64,000 bases of DNA from Nonomuraea thailandensis (GCF_024172165.1 NZ_JAMZEB010000002.1:3865501-3929500); one strand, 5' to 3'. Numbered from the stretch's first letter, positions 8,965 through 16,809 are shown. Notes: generated from the letters alone by a model not told the origin. Made by a program: numbers and translations.

Positions 8965-9180
8965 GTGATAGCTCGCAGTAGAGAATGGCAATGTTCGAGC
9001 TTAGACCCGCGCGTCGCCGCGCGCAAACCCCTCTGTCGGCCCCCTGTCGGCCCCTCCTGTCGGCGCTTCGCGTCCCCGCAGCTCAGCCCGTACGGGCAGC
9101 GAACGGTTGATCGCCCCCATCTCGCCGCATCCCGAAACGAGCAAGCCGGCTACGCCGGAACAGCTTCTGGCTGCCGACAC
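8965..9180. other. Intergenic stretch between helR and terC genes
   Basis: The helR upstream region. I see no gene. It contains three close copies of CTGTCGGC (9033, 9044, 9057) and no clear further structure. The terC terminator follows at 9181. Confidence 0.5.
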
Positions 9181-9218
9181 GGCACCGCCCCGCGGGATCC
9201 AGCCCGCGGGGCGGTGCC
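9181..9218 (-). terminator. Strong terminator of the terC gene
   Basis: GGCACCGCCCCGCGGG (9181-9196) and CCCGCGGGGCGGTGCC (9203-9218) form a perfect 16-bp stem with a 6-nt loop, 22 bp beyond the terC stop codon. Confidence 0.85.
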
Positions 9219-9240
9219 GCTCAGCCGTTTGCCGCCGTGA

Positions 9241-10290
9241 TCAGTTGCTCGGCTGATCGGCGGGCTCGGACACCGGCGGTTCGGGCAGGGGCTGCCCGGC
9301 GGCCCGGCGGGTGTCGCGCCTGGACTTGATCATGCTGGCCACCGTCGTGACGGTGAGCACGGTGACGATGACCGCCAGCGAGAGCCAGTTGTTGATCTCC
9401 GGGACCCAGGTGACGTGCTCGCCGCCGTTGATGAACGGCAGCTCGTTCTCGTGCAGGGCGTGCAGGACGAGTTTCACGCCGATGAAGGCCAGGATGACCG
9501 CCAGGCCGTAGGTGAGGTAGACGAGCTTCTCCACCAGCCCGCCGAGCAGGAAGTACAGCTGTCTCAGCCCCATCAGCGCGAACGCGTTGGCCGCGAAGAC
9601 CAGATAGGCGTCCTGGGTGATGCCGAAGATGGCCGGGATCGAGTCGACCGCGAAGACCAGGTCCGCGCCGCCGATGGCGACGATGACGATGAACATCGGG
9701 GTCAGCAGGCGGCGGCCGTCCTGCTTGATGGTCAGCCGGGAGCCGTGGTAGGTGTCGGTGACCGGGAACAGCCTGCGGACCAGCCGTACGACGCCGCCGT
9801 TGGGGTCGTACTCCTCGTCGTCGTTGTGGTTGAAGGCGAACTTCCACGCGGTGTAGATGAGGATGCCGCCGAAGAGCCAGAAGATCCAGCTGAAGCGCTG
9901 TACGGCCTGGGCGCCCACGCCGATGAAGATCCCGCGCATCACCAGCGCCATCATGATCCCGATGAGCAGCACGCGGTGCTGGTGGATCGCGGGAACGGCG
10001 AAGTTCGCCATGATGAGCATGAAGATGAACAGGTTGTCGACGCTCAGCGTGTACTCGGTGATGTACCCGGTGATGTAGGAGGCCGCGTGCTCGCTGCCGC
10101 CGAAGATCCACACGGCTGCGCCGAAAGCGACGGCACAGCCGATGTAGAAGGTGATCCACCGGGCCGACTCGGCGATCGTGACCTTGTGGGGTCTCCTGTT
10201 GACGATGAACAGGTCGAGGAGGATGAGTCCGAGCAGGGCGGCGATGGTGGCCGCCCACAGCCATGCGGGCACGGACAGGGGTGGGGGCAT
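9241..10290 (-). CDS. TerC family integral membrane protein (probable Mn2+ exporter)
   Basis: 349 aa. The start is the ATG at 10290, with GGAGGAG 4 nt upstream. At least seven hydrophobic segments are present. TerC hallmarks are the acidic intramembrane motifs EYTLSVDNLFIFMLI and GADLVFAVDSIPAIFGIT, each carrying the Asp pair thought to bind metal. A charged cytoplasmic loop (HNDDEEYDPNGG) separates the halves. TerC proteins such as Alx/MntP-like members export Mn2+ and help metalate exoenzymes. A manganese-type riboswitch in its leader supports that role here. Monocistronic, with a strong terminator. Confidence 0.9.
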   Translation of the reverse strand: MPPPLSVPAWLWAATIAALLGLILLDLFIVNRRPHKVTIAESARWITFYIGCAVAFGAAVWIFGGSEHAASYITGYITEYTLSVDNLFIFMLIMANFAVPAIHQHRVLLIGIMMALVMRGIFIGVGAQAVQRFSWIFWLFGGILIYTAWKFAFNHNDDEEYDPNGGVVRLVRRLFPVTDTYHGSRLTIKQDGRRLLTPMFIVIVAIGGADLVFAVDSIPAIFGITQDAYLVFAANAFALMGLRQLYFLLGGLVEKLVYLTYGLAVILAFIGVKLVLHALHENELPFINGGEHVTWVPEINNWLSLAVIVTVLTVTTVASMIKSRRDTRRAAGQPLPEPPVSEPADQPSN

Positions 10291-10323
10291 GATGCTCCTC
10301 CGACTTGGCGTTGACACGTCCGT

Positions 10324-10425
10324 CGGAGGTCTTCTCCGCCCGCGTCGTCGCGGACCGACCGCACCGGGCCCCGAAGGCGGGTCCGTGATGACGACGCGGC
10401 CGCGAAGGAGTACTCCCCTCCACTT
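10324..10425 (-). ncRNA. yybP-ykoY (Mn2+-sensing) riboswitch upstream of terC
   Basis: On the minus strand the leader begins GGAGGGGAGUA and ends GACCUCCG, the conserved P1 pairing and L1 signature of yybP-ykoY RNAs (GGAGG with CCUCC). Inside, CGCGUCGUC (plus 10390-10398) pairs perfectly with GACGACGCG (plus 10341-10349), and CGGACC/GGUCCG (plus 10380-10385 and 10351-10356) form the distal helix, with UCAUCACGG next to the junction. The class is a known manganese riboswitch often found before TerC genes. I matched it by eye only. Confidence 0.8.
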
Positions 10426-10433
10426 CGCCTGTG

Positions 10434-10457
10434 ATCATACATACTGAATGCAGTATG
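10434..10457 (-). promoter_or_regulatory. terC promoter with palindromic operator
   Basis: A minus-strand -10 box TATGAT (plus 10434-10439) lies just upstream of the riboswitch. Overlapping its upstream side is a perfect inverted repeat, CATACTG-AATG-CAGTATG (10440-10457). Its position over the -35 region suggests a repressor site, giving a second control layer above the riboswitch. Confidence 0.55.
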
Positions 10458-10614
10458 CGATATCCATCTCAGAGGGTCGGCGAAGGGACCTCCTGAGCTC
10501 TGTCACCGTACTTCATACCGCGCGATCTCCCCCACGCAGGGGACAGATCGCCACTCTGGCCCGCGCCTGCCGCCGGCGCCGCCGCGACGCCTGAGCTCCT
10601 TCACTGCGGGCGGG

Positions 10615-11349
10615 TCAGCCCGTGCCCTCCGTACGGCGGAACAGCGCCGACAGCAGGAACGGGGCGCCGAAGAGCGCGCCGCCCGGCGGCTGGCGCACCA
10701 TCGGCCGCAGCTCCACCTCGGTGTAGTCGGAGAACAGCCACCGCAGCTCGCCGGGCGTGTAGGCCAGGCCGCCGTGCAGCTCACCGTCGCGGTACAGCTC
10801 CTCGTCGCTCTTCTCCGACCCCATGCCGCCGGCCGCGAAGCAGGTGAGGGCCAGGTGCCCGCCCGGGGCCAGCACCCGCTCCAGCAGCGCGCGGTAGCTG
10901 ACCCGGCGGTGTGGCGGCAGGTGGTGCAGGCAGCCGGAGTCGTACACCAGGTCGTACGGGCCCGCGACCTCCGGCGAGGTGAACGCGTCGCCGCACACGA
11001 AGCGCACCTCGGCCCCCGCCTCCCCGGCCCGCTCCCGCCCCCACGTCACCGCGGCGGGCGACAGGTCCACGGCGTCCACCTCGAACCCGAGCGACGCCAG
11101 GTGCACGGCGTTCCTGCCGGGCCCGCACCCCAGGTCCAGCGCGCGCCCGGGCTTCAGCAGCCCCCGGTCCAGGTAGGAGACCAGGCTCTCGTCCGGCCCC
11201 GGTACGAAGAACGGGACCGGCTTGGACCGGTCGGCGTAGAAGCCGTCCCACCAGGTGGAGGCGTTGCCCGTCCACCGGTCGGCCTCCGAGGCGAACATCC
11301 GGTCCATGAGGGCCAGGACGTCGTCGATCGTACGAATGGTGCGGTTCAC
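10615..11349 (-). CDS. Class I SAM-dependent methyltransferase
   Basis: 244 aa. Motif I is ALDLGCGPGRNAVHLA, motif II VDAVDLSPAAV, motif III FVCGDAF, and post-motif LVYDSGCLHHLPPHRR. The N-terminal WWDGFYADRSKPVPFF and the C-terminal FLLSALFRR pattern resemble small-molecule methyltransferases of the Methyltransf_25/TehB type. The substrate is unknown. It stands alone, with no biosynthetic partner nearby. Confidence 0.85.
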   Translation of the reverse strand: MNRTIRTIDDVLALMDRMFASEADRWTGNASTWWDGFYADRSKPVPFFVPGPDESLVSYLDRGLLKPGRALDLGCGPGRNAVHLASLGFEVDAVDLSPAAVTWGRERAGEAGAEVRFVCGDAFTSPEVAGPYDLVYDSGCLHHLPPHRRVSYRALLERVLAPGGHLALTCFAAGGMGSEKSDEELYRDGELHGGLAYTPGELRWLFSDYTEVELRPMVRQPPGGALFGAPFLLSALFRRTEGTG

Positions 11350-11668
11350 TCGGGATCTCCAGAACAGGGCGGCCGCCCCGCGCGGCCGGACCTCATGATC
11401 CTACGGCCAGCGATCCCTGTCGCCCCTGGTCAGAGCACGTTTCCCGGGGTGTCGCGACAGGCCCGGGAACGGCCGCTGACACCCGTGTCCCGGCACCCCG
11501 CCCTCCCCTTCGCGACGGCCGGTCGGCGCCCGCCCTCCTGACCCCGGCGGCCGGGGACGGGCATCTCAGCGGCGCCGGGGCGGCCCGCCAGGACACGGCG
11601 GGCTGTGGTTTCGCTCACACCGGCCCTCGTGGCGGCCGGTCGGGCGCGGGGTGCTAGCTTCATCGACC
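11350..11668. other. Divergent intergenic region, no gene seen
   Basis: 319 bp between the divergent methyltransferase and SDR genes. It is GC-rich, with short self-complementary stretches (for example GGGCGGCCGCCC near 11370) but no convincing promoter pair or operator that I can defend. Confidence 0.5.
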
Positions 11669-12430
11669 ATGTCCGACTATCTGCGGGAGCTGTTCTCCCT
11701 TCACGGCCGGCGCGCGCTGGTGACCGGCGGCAGCTCCGGAATCGGGTACGCCGTCGCCGAGGCGATCGGGCGCGCCGGGGCCGAGGTCGTGGTGGTGGCC
11801 CGCAGGGAGACCGAGCTCGACAAGGCCGTCACCCGGCTGCGCGAGCACGGCGTGAGCGCGTCCTGGATCAGTGCCGACCTCGGCGACCGCGCCGACGTGC
11901 GGCGGGTGTGCGAGACGGCCGGCGCCATCGACATCCTGGTCAACGACGCGGGCAACAACATCCGCAAGCCCATGGCCGAGCTCACCCTGGACGACTTCGA
12001 GCGCACCATGGCCGTCAACTTCACCGCCCCGTACCTGCTCGGCCAGCACTACGGGCCGCGGATGGCGGAGCGCGGCTGGGGCCGCATCATCAACGTCGGC
12101 TCGCAGCAGTCGGTCAGCGCCTTCGGCGACAGCGGCATCTACGGCGCCGCCAAGGCCGGCCTGGCGGGGCTGACCCGCTCCCAGGCCGAGGCGTGGTCGG
12201 CGGCCGGGGTGTGCGTCAACACGATCATCCCGGGGTTCGTGCTGACGCCGCTGACCGAGCCCGCCCAGGCCGTCCCCGGCCGGGTCGAGGCGCTGGCGGC
12301 CCGGCACATGGTGGGGCGCAACGGGGTGCCGGAGGACTTCGAGGGTGCCGCGGTGTTCCTGGCGGGGAACGCCTGCGCGTTCGTCACCGGCCAGATGCTC
12401 TTCGTGGACGGCGGCTTCGCCGTCCACTAG
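11669..12430 (+). CDS. SDR family oxidoreductase (glucose dehydrogenase/gluconate 5-dehydrogenase-like)
   Basis: 253 aa, classical SDR length. The ATG start at 11669 has no strong SD, so it may be leaderless. The cofactor motif is TGGSSGIG (about residue 19), the NNAG equivalent is NDAGNN, and the catalytic Ser (NVGSQQS) and YGAAK (Tyr-x3-Lys) are present, ending in GQMLFVDGGF. NAD(P)-dependent alcohol or sugar oxidoreductase. The substrate cannot be read from the sequence. Confidence 0.88.
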   Translation: MSDYLRELFSLHGRRALVTGGSSGIGYAVAEAIGRAGAEVVVVARRETELDKAVTRLREHGVSASWISADLGDRADVRRVCETAGAIDILVNDAGNNIRKPMAELTLDDFERTMAVNFTAPYLLGQHYGPRMAERGWGRIINVGSQQSVSAFGDSGIYGAAKAGLAGLTRSQAEAWSAAGVCVNTIIPGFVLTPLTEPAQAVPGRVEALAARHMVGRNGVPEDFEGAAVFLAGNACAFVTGQMLFVDGGFAVH

Positions 12431-12446
12431 CCGCACCGGCCGGTGA

Positions 12447-12462
12447 CCGCGGCGCTCCGCGG
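12447..12462. terminator. Hairpin after the SDR gene
   Basis: CCGCGG-CGCT-CCGCGG (12447-12462) gives a 6-bp stem, extended by flanking CCGG repeats, 17 bp after the SDR stop. Confidence 0.4.
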
Positions 12463-12577
12463 CCGGAGGCAGGCGCCGGGTCACAACGGCTGCGCGGTCA
12501 CCGGGCGACGGCCTGCTCCCTGAACGTGCCGCGCGCGTCGACGACCGGGACGCAGGTGGGTGGGATGGACCGGCCGG

Positions 12578-12597
12578 GCGCCTTTACGTTGTAGATC
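12578..12597. repeat. Copy 3 of the 20-bp dyad element
   Basis: gcgcctttacgttgtagatc, with TTTAC-N3-GTAGA. It abuts the stop codon of the minus-strand PPOx gene in a convergent intergenic region. It is identical to copy 2 except for the last base. Confidence 0.6.
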
Positions 12598-13066
12598 AAG
12601 TGCGGCGGAACTCCCGTTCGCCCACACCCTCACGCCAGGCGGCGATGACGATCTCGTTGCCCTGCACCCTCGTCCAGGCCACCTCGGTCAGCTCGATCCG
12701 GAACAGGTGCGAGTCGGCGTCGGGCAGCCCGAACGAGGCCAGCACCCCGGCGTCGGTGATCTCCACCGCGCGCCCGGACAGCTTCAGGTCCCCCTCCCAC
12801 GAGGACGGGTCGGCCTGGTCGGGGTCGCGCGAGGTGACGTGGAGGGCCATGCGGGGATCGCGGCGCAGGTCGGCGGCCTTCACCGCGCGGGCCATCGAGC
12901 CCGTCCACAGCTCGCCGTCCTTGAAGCTCGTCTCGACGCCGCTCACCCGGGGCGAGCCGTCCTTGCGCAAGGTCGCCAGGACCTTGTGCGTGTAGGTGTC
13001 CATCAACCGGCGGGCGGCCTTGGCCAGCTCCGGCGCCTGGGTCTCGAACTCCTGCCATGAAGCCAT
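12596..13066 (-). CDS. Pyridoxamine 5'-phosphate oxidase family protein (flavin/F420 split-barrel)
   Basis: 156 aa from the ATG at 13066 (GATGAGG upstream; an ATG at 13075 is an alternative). The split-barrel PPOx pattern is visible: ATLRKDGSPRVSGVETSFKDGELWTGSM, then RRDPRMALHVTSRD and the C-terminal VAWTRVQGNEIVIAAWREGVGERE. Members bind FMN or F420 and include F420-dependent reductases and heme oxygenases. The 'DGSPRVSGVE' strand is typical of the F420-type group in actinomycetes. Divergent from a DHFR-like gene; the shared region holds two similar palindromes. Confidence 0.85.
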   Translation of the reverse strand: MASWQEFETQAPELAKAARRLMDTYTHKVLATLRKDGSPRVSGVETSFKDGELWTGSMARAVKAADLRRDPRMALHVTSRDPDQADPSSWEGDLKLSGRAVEITDAGVLASFGLPDADSHLFRIELTEVAWTRVQGNEIVIAAWREGVGEREFRRT

Positions 13067-13120
13067 GACCCTCATCATGACGGCCGGAGCCGACAGAATC
13101 CGCCTCGTTCCTGAATCCGC

Positions 13121-13158
13121 GTTTACAAACCCGGCCAGGAGTCGCTAGATTTATAAAC
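13121..13158. promoter_or_regulatory. Paired palindromes between the PPOx and DHFR-like genes
   Basis: GTTTACAAAC (13121-13130) and ATTTATAAAC (13149-13158) are two near-identical 10-bp palindromes 28 bp apart, in the 124-bp divergent promoter region. This is the layout expected for a regulator controlling both genes. Confidence 0.4.
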
Positions 13159-13190
13159 GAAGGATCATTTACTAACGGGGAGACGCTCAC

Positions 13191-13736
13191 ATGACCGCAG
13201 GCCGTTCGTTCACGTGCTCGGTGTTCATCGGGATCAGCCTCGACGGCTTCATCGCCCGGCAGGACGGCGACCTCCACTGGCTCACCAGCAGAGGCGAGGC
13301 AGCCGGAGGGGACCTGGGCTACCAGGAGTTCATCGACGGCATCGACACCGTCGTCATGGGCCGCGGCACCTACGAGCCCGGCCTCACCTACGATCCGTGG
13401 CCGCACGAGGGCAGGCACTGCGCCGTCCTGAGCCGCACCCTCCCGCTGGGCGCCGACCCGCGCGTCACCGTTCACCGCGAGCTCGGCACGCTGGTGAGCG
13501 CGCTGGAGGAACGGGGCACGAAGAGCGTGTACGTGGACGGCGGGCAGGTCATCCGCATGTTCCTGCGCGAGGGGCTGATCGACGAGCTGACCATCACCAC
13601 GGTGCCGGTGCTGATCGGCACGGGGTTGCCGCTGTTCGGGCCGGTCGGCCGGGACGTGCCGCTCACGCACGTGTCGACCAGGGTGTTCGGGGCGGGCGTG
13701 GTGCAGTCCACGTACGCGGTCGAGCGGGCAGGCTGA
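13191..13736 (+). CDS. Dihydrofolate reductase family protein (RibD C-terminal-like)
   Basis: 181 aa. The ATG follows GGGGAGACG. The RibD-C/DHFR-like fold is shown by SVFIGISLDGFIARQDGDLHWL at the start, DTVVMGRGTYEP, CAVLSRTLP, KSVYVDGGQVIRMFLREGLIDELTITTVPVLIGTGLPLFG, and a closing strand. These stand-alone proteins are NADPH-dependent reductases of unknown substrate and are not the folate enzyme. Divergent from the PPOx gene, so the two flavin/pteridine-type enzymes may be co-regulated. Confidence 0.88.
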   Translation: MTAGRSFTCSVFIGISLDGFIARQDGDLHWLTSRGEAAGGDLGYQEFIDGIDTVVMGRGTYEPGLTYDPWPHEGRHCAVLSRTLPLGADPRVTVHRELGTLVSALEERGTKSVYVDGGQVIRMFLREGLIDELTITTVPVLIGTGLPLFGPVGRDVPLTHVSTRVFGAGVVQSTYAVERAG

Positions 13737-13803
13737 ACACCTGAGCCGCCGGGCGGGAGAGGCGGGCGGAGGGGCCGCCGGGGGCTGGGACAGAATCGAG
13801 GTC

Positions 13804-14538
13804 GTGATCGACATCACGGCTGATCTCGTACGGGCCCTGGTCGCCGAGCAGTTCCCCGCCTGGGCCCGCCTGCCGGTGACCCCCGTGGCCCGCCAGGGCT
13901 GGGACAACCGGACGTTCCGCCTCGGCGACCGGCTGGCCGTGCGCCTGCCCAGCGGCGACGCGTACGTGGAAGGGGTCGAGAAGGAGGACCGCTGCCTGCC
14001 GCTGCTGGCCGGGCACCTGCCGCTGCCCGTCCCCGCGCCCGTCGCGACCGGCCGCCCGGGAGCGGGGTACCCGTTCCCGTGGTCGGTGCGGCGGTGGTTG
14101 CCCGGGGACACCGTGGAGGGCGCCGCGGGCGTCGACCGGCCGGCGCTGGCCCGGGACCTCGGCGCCTTCCTGGCCGCCCTCCGTGCCGCCCCGGCGCGGC
14201 ACGGGCCCGCCGCCGGAGCGCACTCGCATCGGCGCGGCCGCCATCCGGACGTCCTGGGCGGCGAGGTCGAGCAGGCCCTGCGCAGGCTGGACGGCGATGT
14301 CGACGCCGCCGCGTGCCGGGCCGTGTGGGCGCGGGCGGTGGACTCGTCCTGGCGGCAGGCGCCGGTGTGGTTCCACGGTGACGTCGCGCCCGGCAACCTG
14401 CTCGTCCGCGACCGGCGGGCGCGCGGATGGGCGCTGTGGAAGGCGCTGGCGACGATGGCCGGCCTGTCCAGCCCCGGCCCGGAGGGGTTCCAGCGCGGGG
14501 TGCTCGGCCGTGTGCTTGAGGACCCGGTGACGGCCTGA
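13804..14538 (+). pseudogene. Aminoglycoside phosphotransferase-like protein with internal deletion
   Basis: 244 aa, against about 290-300 for this APH/choline-kinase-like family. The N-lobe (QGWDNRTFRLGDRLAVRLPSG), the hinge SVRRWLPGD and the catalytic loop WFHGDVAPGNLL are intact. Directly after GNLLVRDRR the sequence jumps to ARGWALWKALATMAG. The intervening segment of about 45 residues, which normally carries the Mg-binding D-F-G (IDFG) and GDPACD motifs, is missing in frame. Without that Asp, kinase activity is unlikely. I call it a probable pseudogene, though the frame is open. The GTG start has a weak RBS. Confidence 0.65.
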
Positions 14539-14605
14539 CCGGACGACGGCGCAAAAGATCCGCCCGGCGGACAGCTACCACCGCGGGATGGGTAGGAGGC
14601 GGGTG

Positions 14606-14632
14606 ATGGACGACGACGCGCGCGAGGGGTGA
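14606..14632 (+). other. 8-codon leader ORF before the phosphatase gene
   Basis: The ATG at 14606 has a strong SD (GTAGGAGGCGGGTG) and reads MDDDAREG then TGA, ending 4 nt before the GTG start of the phosphatase gene. Its stop region GGGGTGAGGAC also serves as the SD of that gene, so translation may be coupled. Confidence 0.35.
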
Positions 14633-14636
14633 GGAC

Positions 14637-15845
14637 GTGCGGAGCGACGGTGAGCGCGCCCTCGGCGGCCTGCTGGCGAGCATGCACCTGTCCGGGATGG
14701 AGGACCTGCCGGCCAAGGCCGCCGAGCACGCCCGCCTGACCGGGTTCACCCACGTCGTGATCTACGTGACCGACCTGCAGCAGCAGTTCCTCGTGCCGCT
14801 GCCCGGCCAGCACGACGCCGCCGGCGAGCCGCTGGAGAGCATGCGCATCGACGCGACCATGCCGGGCCGGGCCTTCCGCGCGGTGGCGATCGTCCGCGCC
14901 CGCTCGCCGCAGGACGAGCGGACGCCGCTGCTGTGGGTGCCGCTGCTGGACGGCACCGAGCGGATCGGCGTGATCGGGCTGACCGCGCCGCAGGACGGCG
15001 AGCTCACCGAGACGCGGGCCAAGGACCTGGCGTCGCTGGTGGCGGTGATGGTGGTGAGCAAGCGGCCGCACAGCGACTCCTTCGCCCGCCTGGTCCGCGC
15101 CCGCCCCCTGACCCTGTCGGCCGAGGTGTTGTGGAACCTTCTGCCGCCGGGCACGTTCGCCAACGACGACGTCGTGGTCAGCGCCGCGCTGGAGCCCGCG
15201 TACGAGATGGGCGGCGACGCCTTCGACTACGCCCTCGACGGCAGCACCCTGCACGTGTCGATCTTCGACGCGATGGGCCACGACACCTCCGCCGGGCTGA
15301 CCGCCTCCATCGCCATGGCGGCCTGCCGCAACAACCGCAGGCAGGGCATGGACCTCGCCGCGATCGGGGAGGCGATCGACACGGCGATCAGGGAGGAGTT
15401 CACCGGCCGCTTCGCCACCGGCATCCTGGCCCAGCTCGACCTGCGCTCGGGGCTGCTGAGCTGGGTCAACCGGGGGCACCACCCGCCGCTGGTGCTGCGC
15501 GACGGCCACCTGGTGGCGAGCCTGGCCAGCGTGCCGGACCCGCCGATGGGCTTCGGCCTGCACGTCTCCACCGGGCTGCTGCACTACCAGCTGGAGCCCG
15601 GGGACCGGCTGCTGTTCTACACCGACGGCGTCATCGAGGCGCAGAGCCCGGACGGGGAGCTGTTCGGGCTGGAGCGGTTCATCGACTTCGTGGTGCGGCG
15701 GGAGGCCGACGGGGTCTCTGCCCCGGAGACGCTGCGGCGGCTCATCCAGGCCATCCTGGCGCACCAGCACGGCCGGTTGCAGGATGACGCGACGGTGGTG
15801 ACCGTGGAGTGGCAGACGCGGCGGCGCTTCCAGCTCGTCCTCTGA
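14637..15845 (+). CDS. GAF-like plus PP2C/SpoIIE-type serine phosphatase
   Basis: 402 aa. The N-terminal half (about 1-140) is a GAF-like sensory domain (FTHVVIYVTDLQQQFLVPLPG, WVPLLDGTERIGVIGL). The C-terminal half is a SpoIIE/RsbU-type phosphatase: EPAYEMGGDAFDYAL, SIFDAMGHDTSAGL (metal-binding Asp), WVNRGHHPPLVLR, RLLFYTDGVIEAQ and a final LQDDATVVTVEW. Such soluble enzymes usually dephosphorylate anti-anti-sigma factors in partner-switching pathways. No sigma or anti-sigma gene is adjacent, so the target is elsewhere. Confidence 0.9.
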   Translation: MRSDGERALGGLLASMHLSGMEDLPAKAAEHARLTGFTHVVIYVTDLQQQFLVPLPGQHDAAGEPLESMRIDATMPGRAFRAVAIVRARSPQDERTPLLWVPLLDGTERIGVIGLTAPQDGELTETRAKDLASLVAVMVVSKRPHSDSFARLVRARPLTLSAEVLWNLLPPGTFANDDVVVSAALEPAYEMGGDAFDYALDGSTLHVSIFDAMGHDTSAGLTASIAMAACRNNRRQGMDLAAIGEAIDTAIREEFTGRFATGILAQLDLRSGLLSWVNRGHHPPLVLRDGHLVASLASVPDPPMGFGLHVSTGLLHYQLEPGDRLLFYTDGVIEAQSPDGELFGLERFIDFVVRREADGVSAPETLRRLIQAILAHQHGRLQDDATVVTVEWQTRRRFQLVL

Positions 15846-15860
15846 CCCAGGCACATGGGA

Positions 15861-15885
15861 TGATCGTCCGTAAATCGTACGATCA
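15861..15885. promoter_or_regulatory. Perfect inverted repeat upstream of the aldo/keto reductase gene
   Basis: TGATCGT (15861-15867), an 11-nt spacer, and ACGATCA (15879-15885) form a perfect dyad 18 bp before the start codon. It overlaps where the promoter or leader should be, so a repressor site is likely. The cognate regulator is not in the neighbourhood. Confidence 0.5.
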
Positions 15886-15903
15886 CGAAGAGAGGCGGAC
15901 ACG

Positions 15904-16809
15904 GTGCCAGAGCAGCAGGCGCGCCGCGTGCCCGGGACGGACACTCCCCTGGAGGCGATCACCCTCGGCACGTCGGGGCTGGGCCGCGAGCCCGGCGGCG
16001 AACGACTGGCGCGGGAGCTGGTGTCCGGCAGGTTCCGCCAGCTCGACACCTCCAACGAGTACGCCGGCGGGCGCAGCGAGACGCTGATCGGCCAGGTGCT
16101 CGGCCCGGCCGACGGGGTGACCGTCTTCTCCAAGGCCGACCGCGACCCGCGGACGGGCGTGTTCGACGGCGACCGGGTGATGCGCTCGTTCGAGGAGACG
16201 ACCTCCCGGCTCGGCGTCGGCACCCTGCCGATCTACCACCTGCACGATCCGTTCACGATCACGGTGCGGGAGGCGATGGCGCCGGGCGGCGCGGTGCCCG
16301 CGCTGGTGTCGCTGCGCGAGCAGGGGCTGGTCGCCGCCATCGGCATCGCCGCCGCCGGCGGGACGCTGGTGGAGGACTACATCCGCACGGACGCGTTCGA
16401 CGCGGTGCTCACCCACAACCGGTACACGCTGGTGGACCGGGGGGCCGAGGACATCCTGCGGCTGGCGACCGAGCGCGGGATGACGGTCTTCAACGCCGCG
16501 CCCTTCGGCGGCGGCATCCTGTCGGGCTCGCCGCGGCACGCCTCCCGGTACGGGTACCGGCCCATCACGCCGGAGTTCGGGCAGCACGTGGAGCGGGTGC
16601 GGGAGCTGTGCGAGCGGTGGGACATCGCGCTCCCGGCCGCCGCGCTGCACTTCTCGCTGCGGGAGCCGCGGGTGCACTCCACGGTGGTGGGCATCACCTC
16701 GGTGGAGCGGCTGGAGGGCCTCGACGCGCTGGTGGACGCGGTGATCCCGGACGGGTTCTGGGAGGAGCTGCAGGCGCTGGGCACGCCGCCGCCGTCGCCG
16801 GTGGACTGA
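15904..16809 (+). CDS. Aldo/keto reductase (D-threo-aldose/L-fucose dehydrogenase-like)
   Basis: 301 aa, GTG start. The AKR catalytic tetrad is visible: Asp and Tyr in RQLDTSNEYAGGRSE, Lys in VTVFSKAD, His in IYHLHDPF. The region FNAAPFGGGILSGSPR and the barrel end VGITSVERL match the D-threo-aldose 1-dehydrogenase group. It likely oxidises a free sugar such as L-fucose or D-arabinose, but substrate is inferred from family only. Monocistronic, with a palindromic site just upstream. Confidence 0.85.
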   Translation: MPEQQARRVPGTDTPLEAITLGTSGLGREPGGERLARELVSGRFRQLDTSNEYAGGRSETLIGQVLGPADGVTVFSKADRDPRTGVFDGDRVMRSFEETTSRLGVGTLPIYHLHDPFTITVREAMAPGGAVPALVSLREQGLVAAIGIAAAGGTLVEDYIRTDAFDAVLTHNRYTLVDRGAEDILRLATERGMTVFNAAPFGGGILSGSPRHASRYGYRPITPEFGQHVERVRELCERWDIALPAAALHFSLREPRVHSTVVGITSVERLEGLDALVDAVIPDGFWEELQALGTPPPSPVD

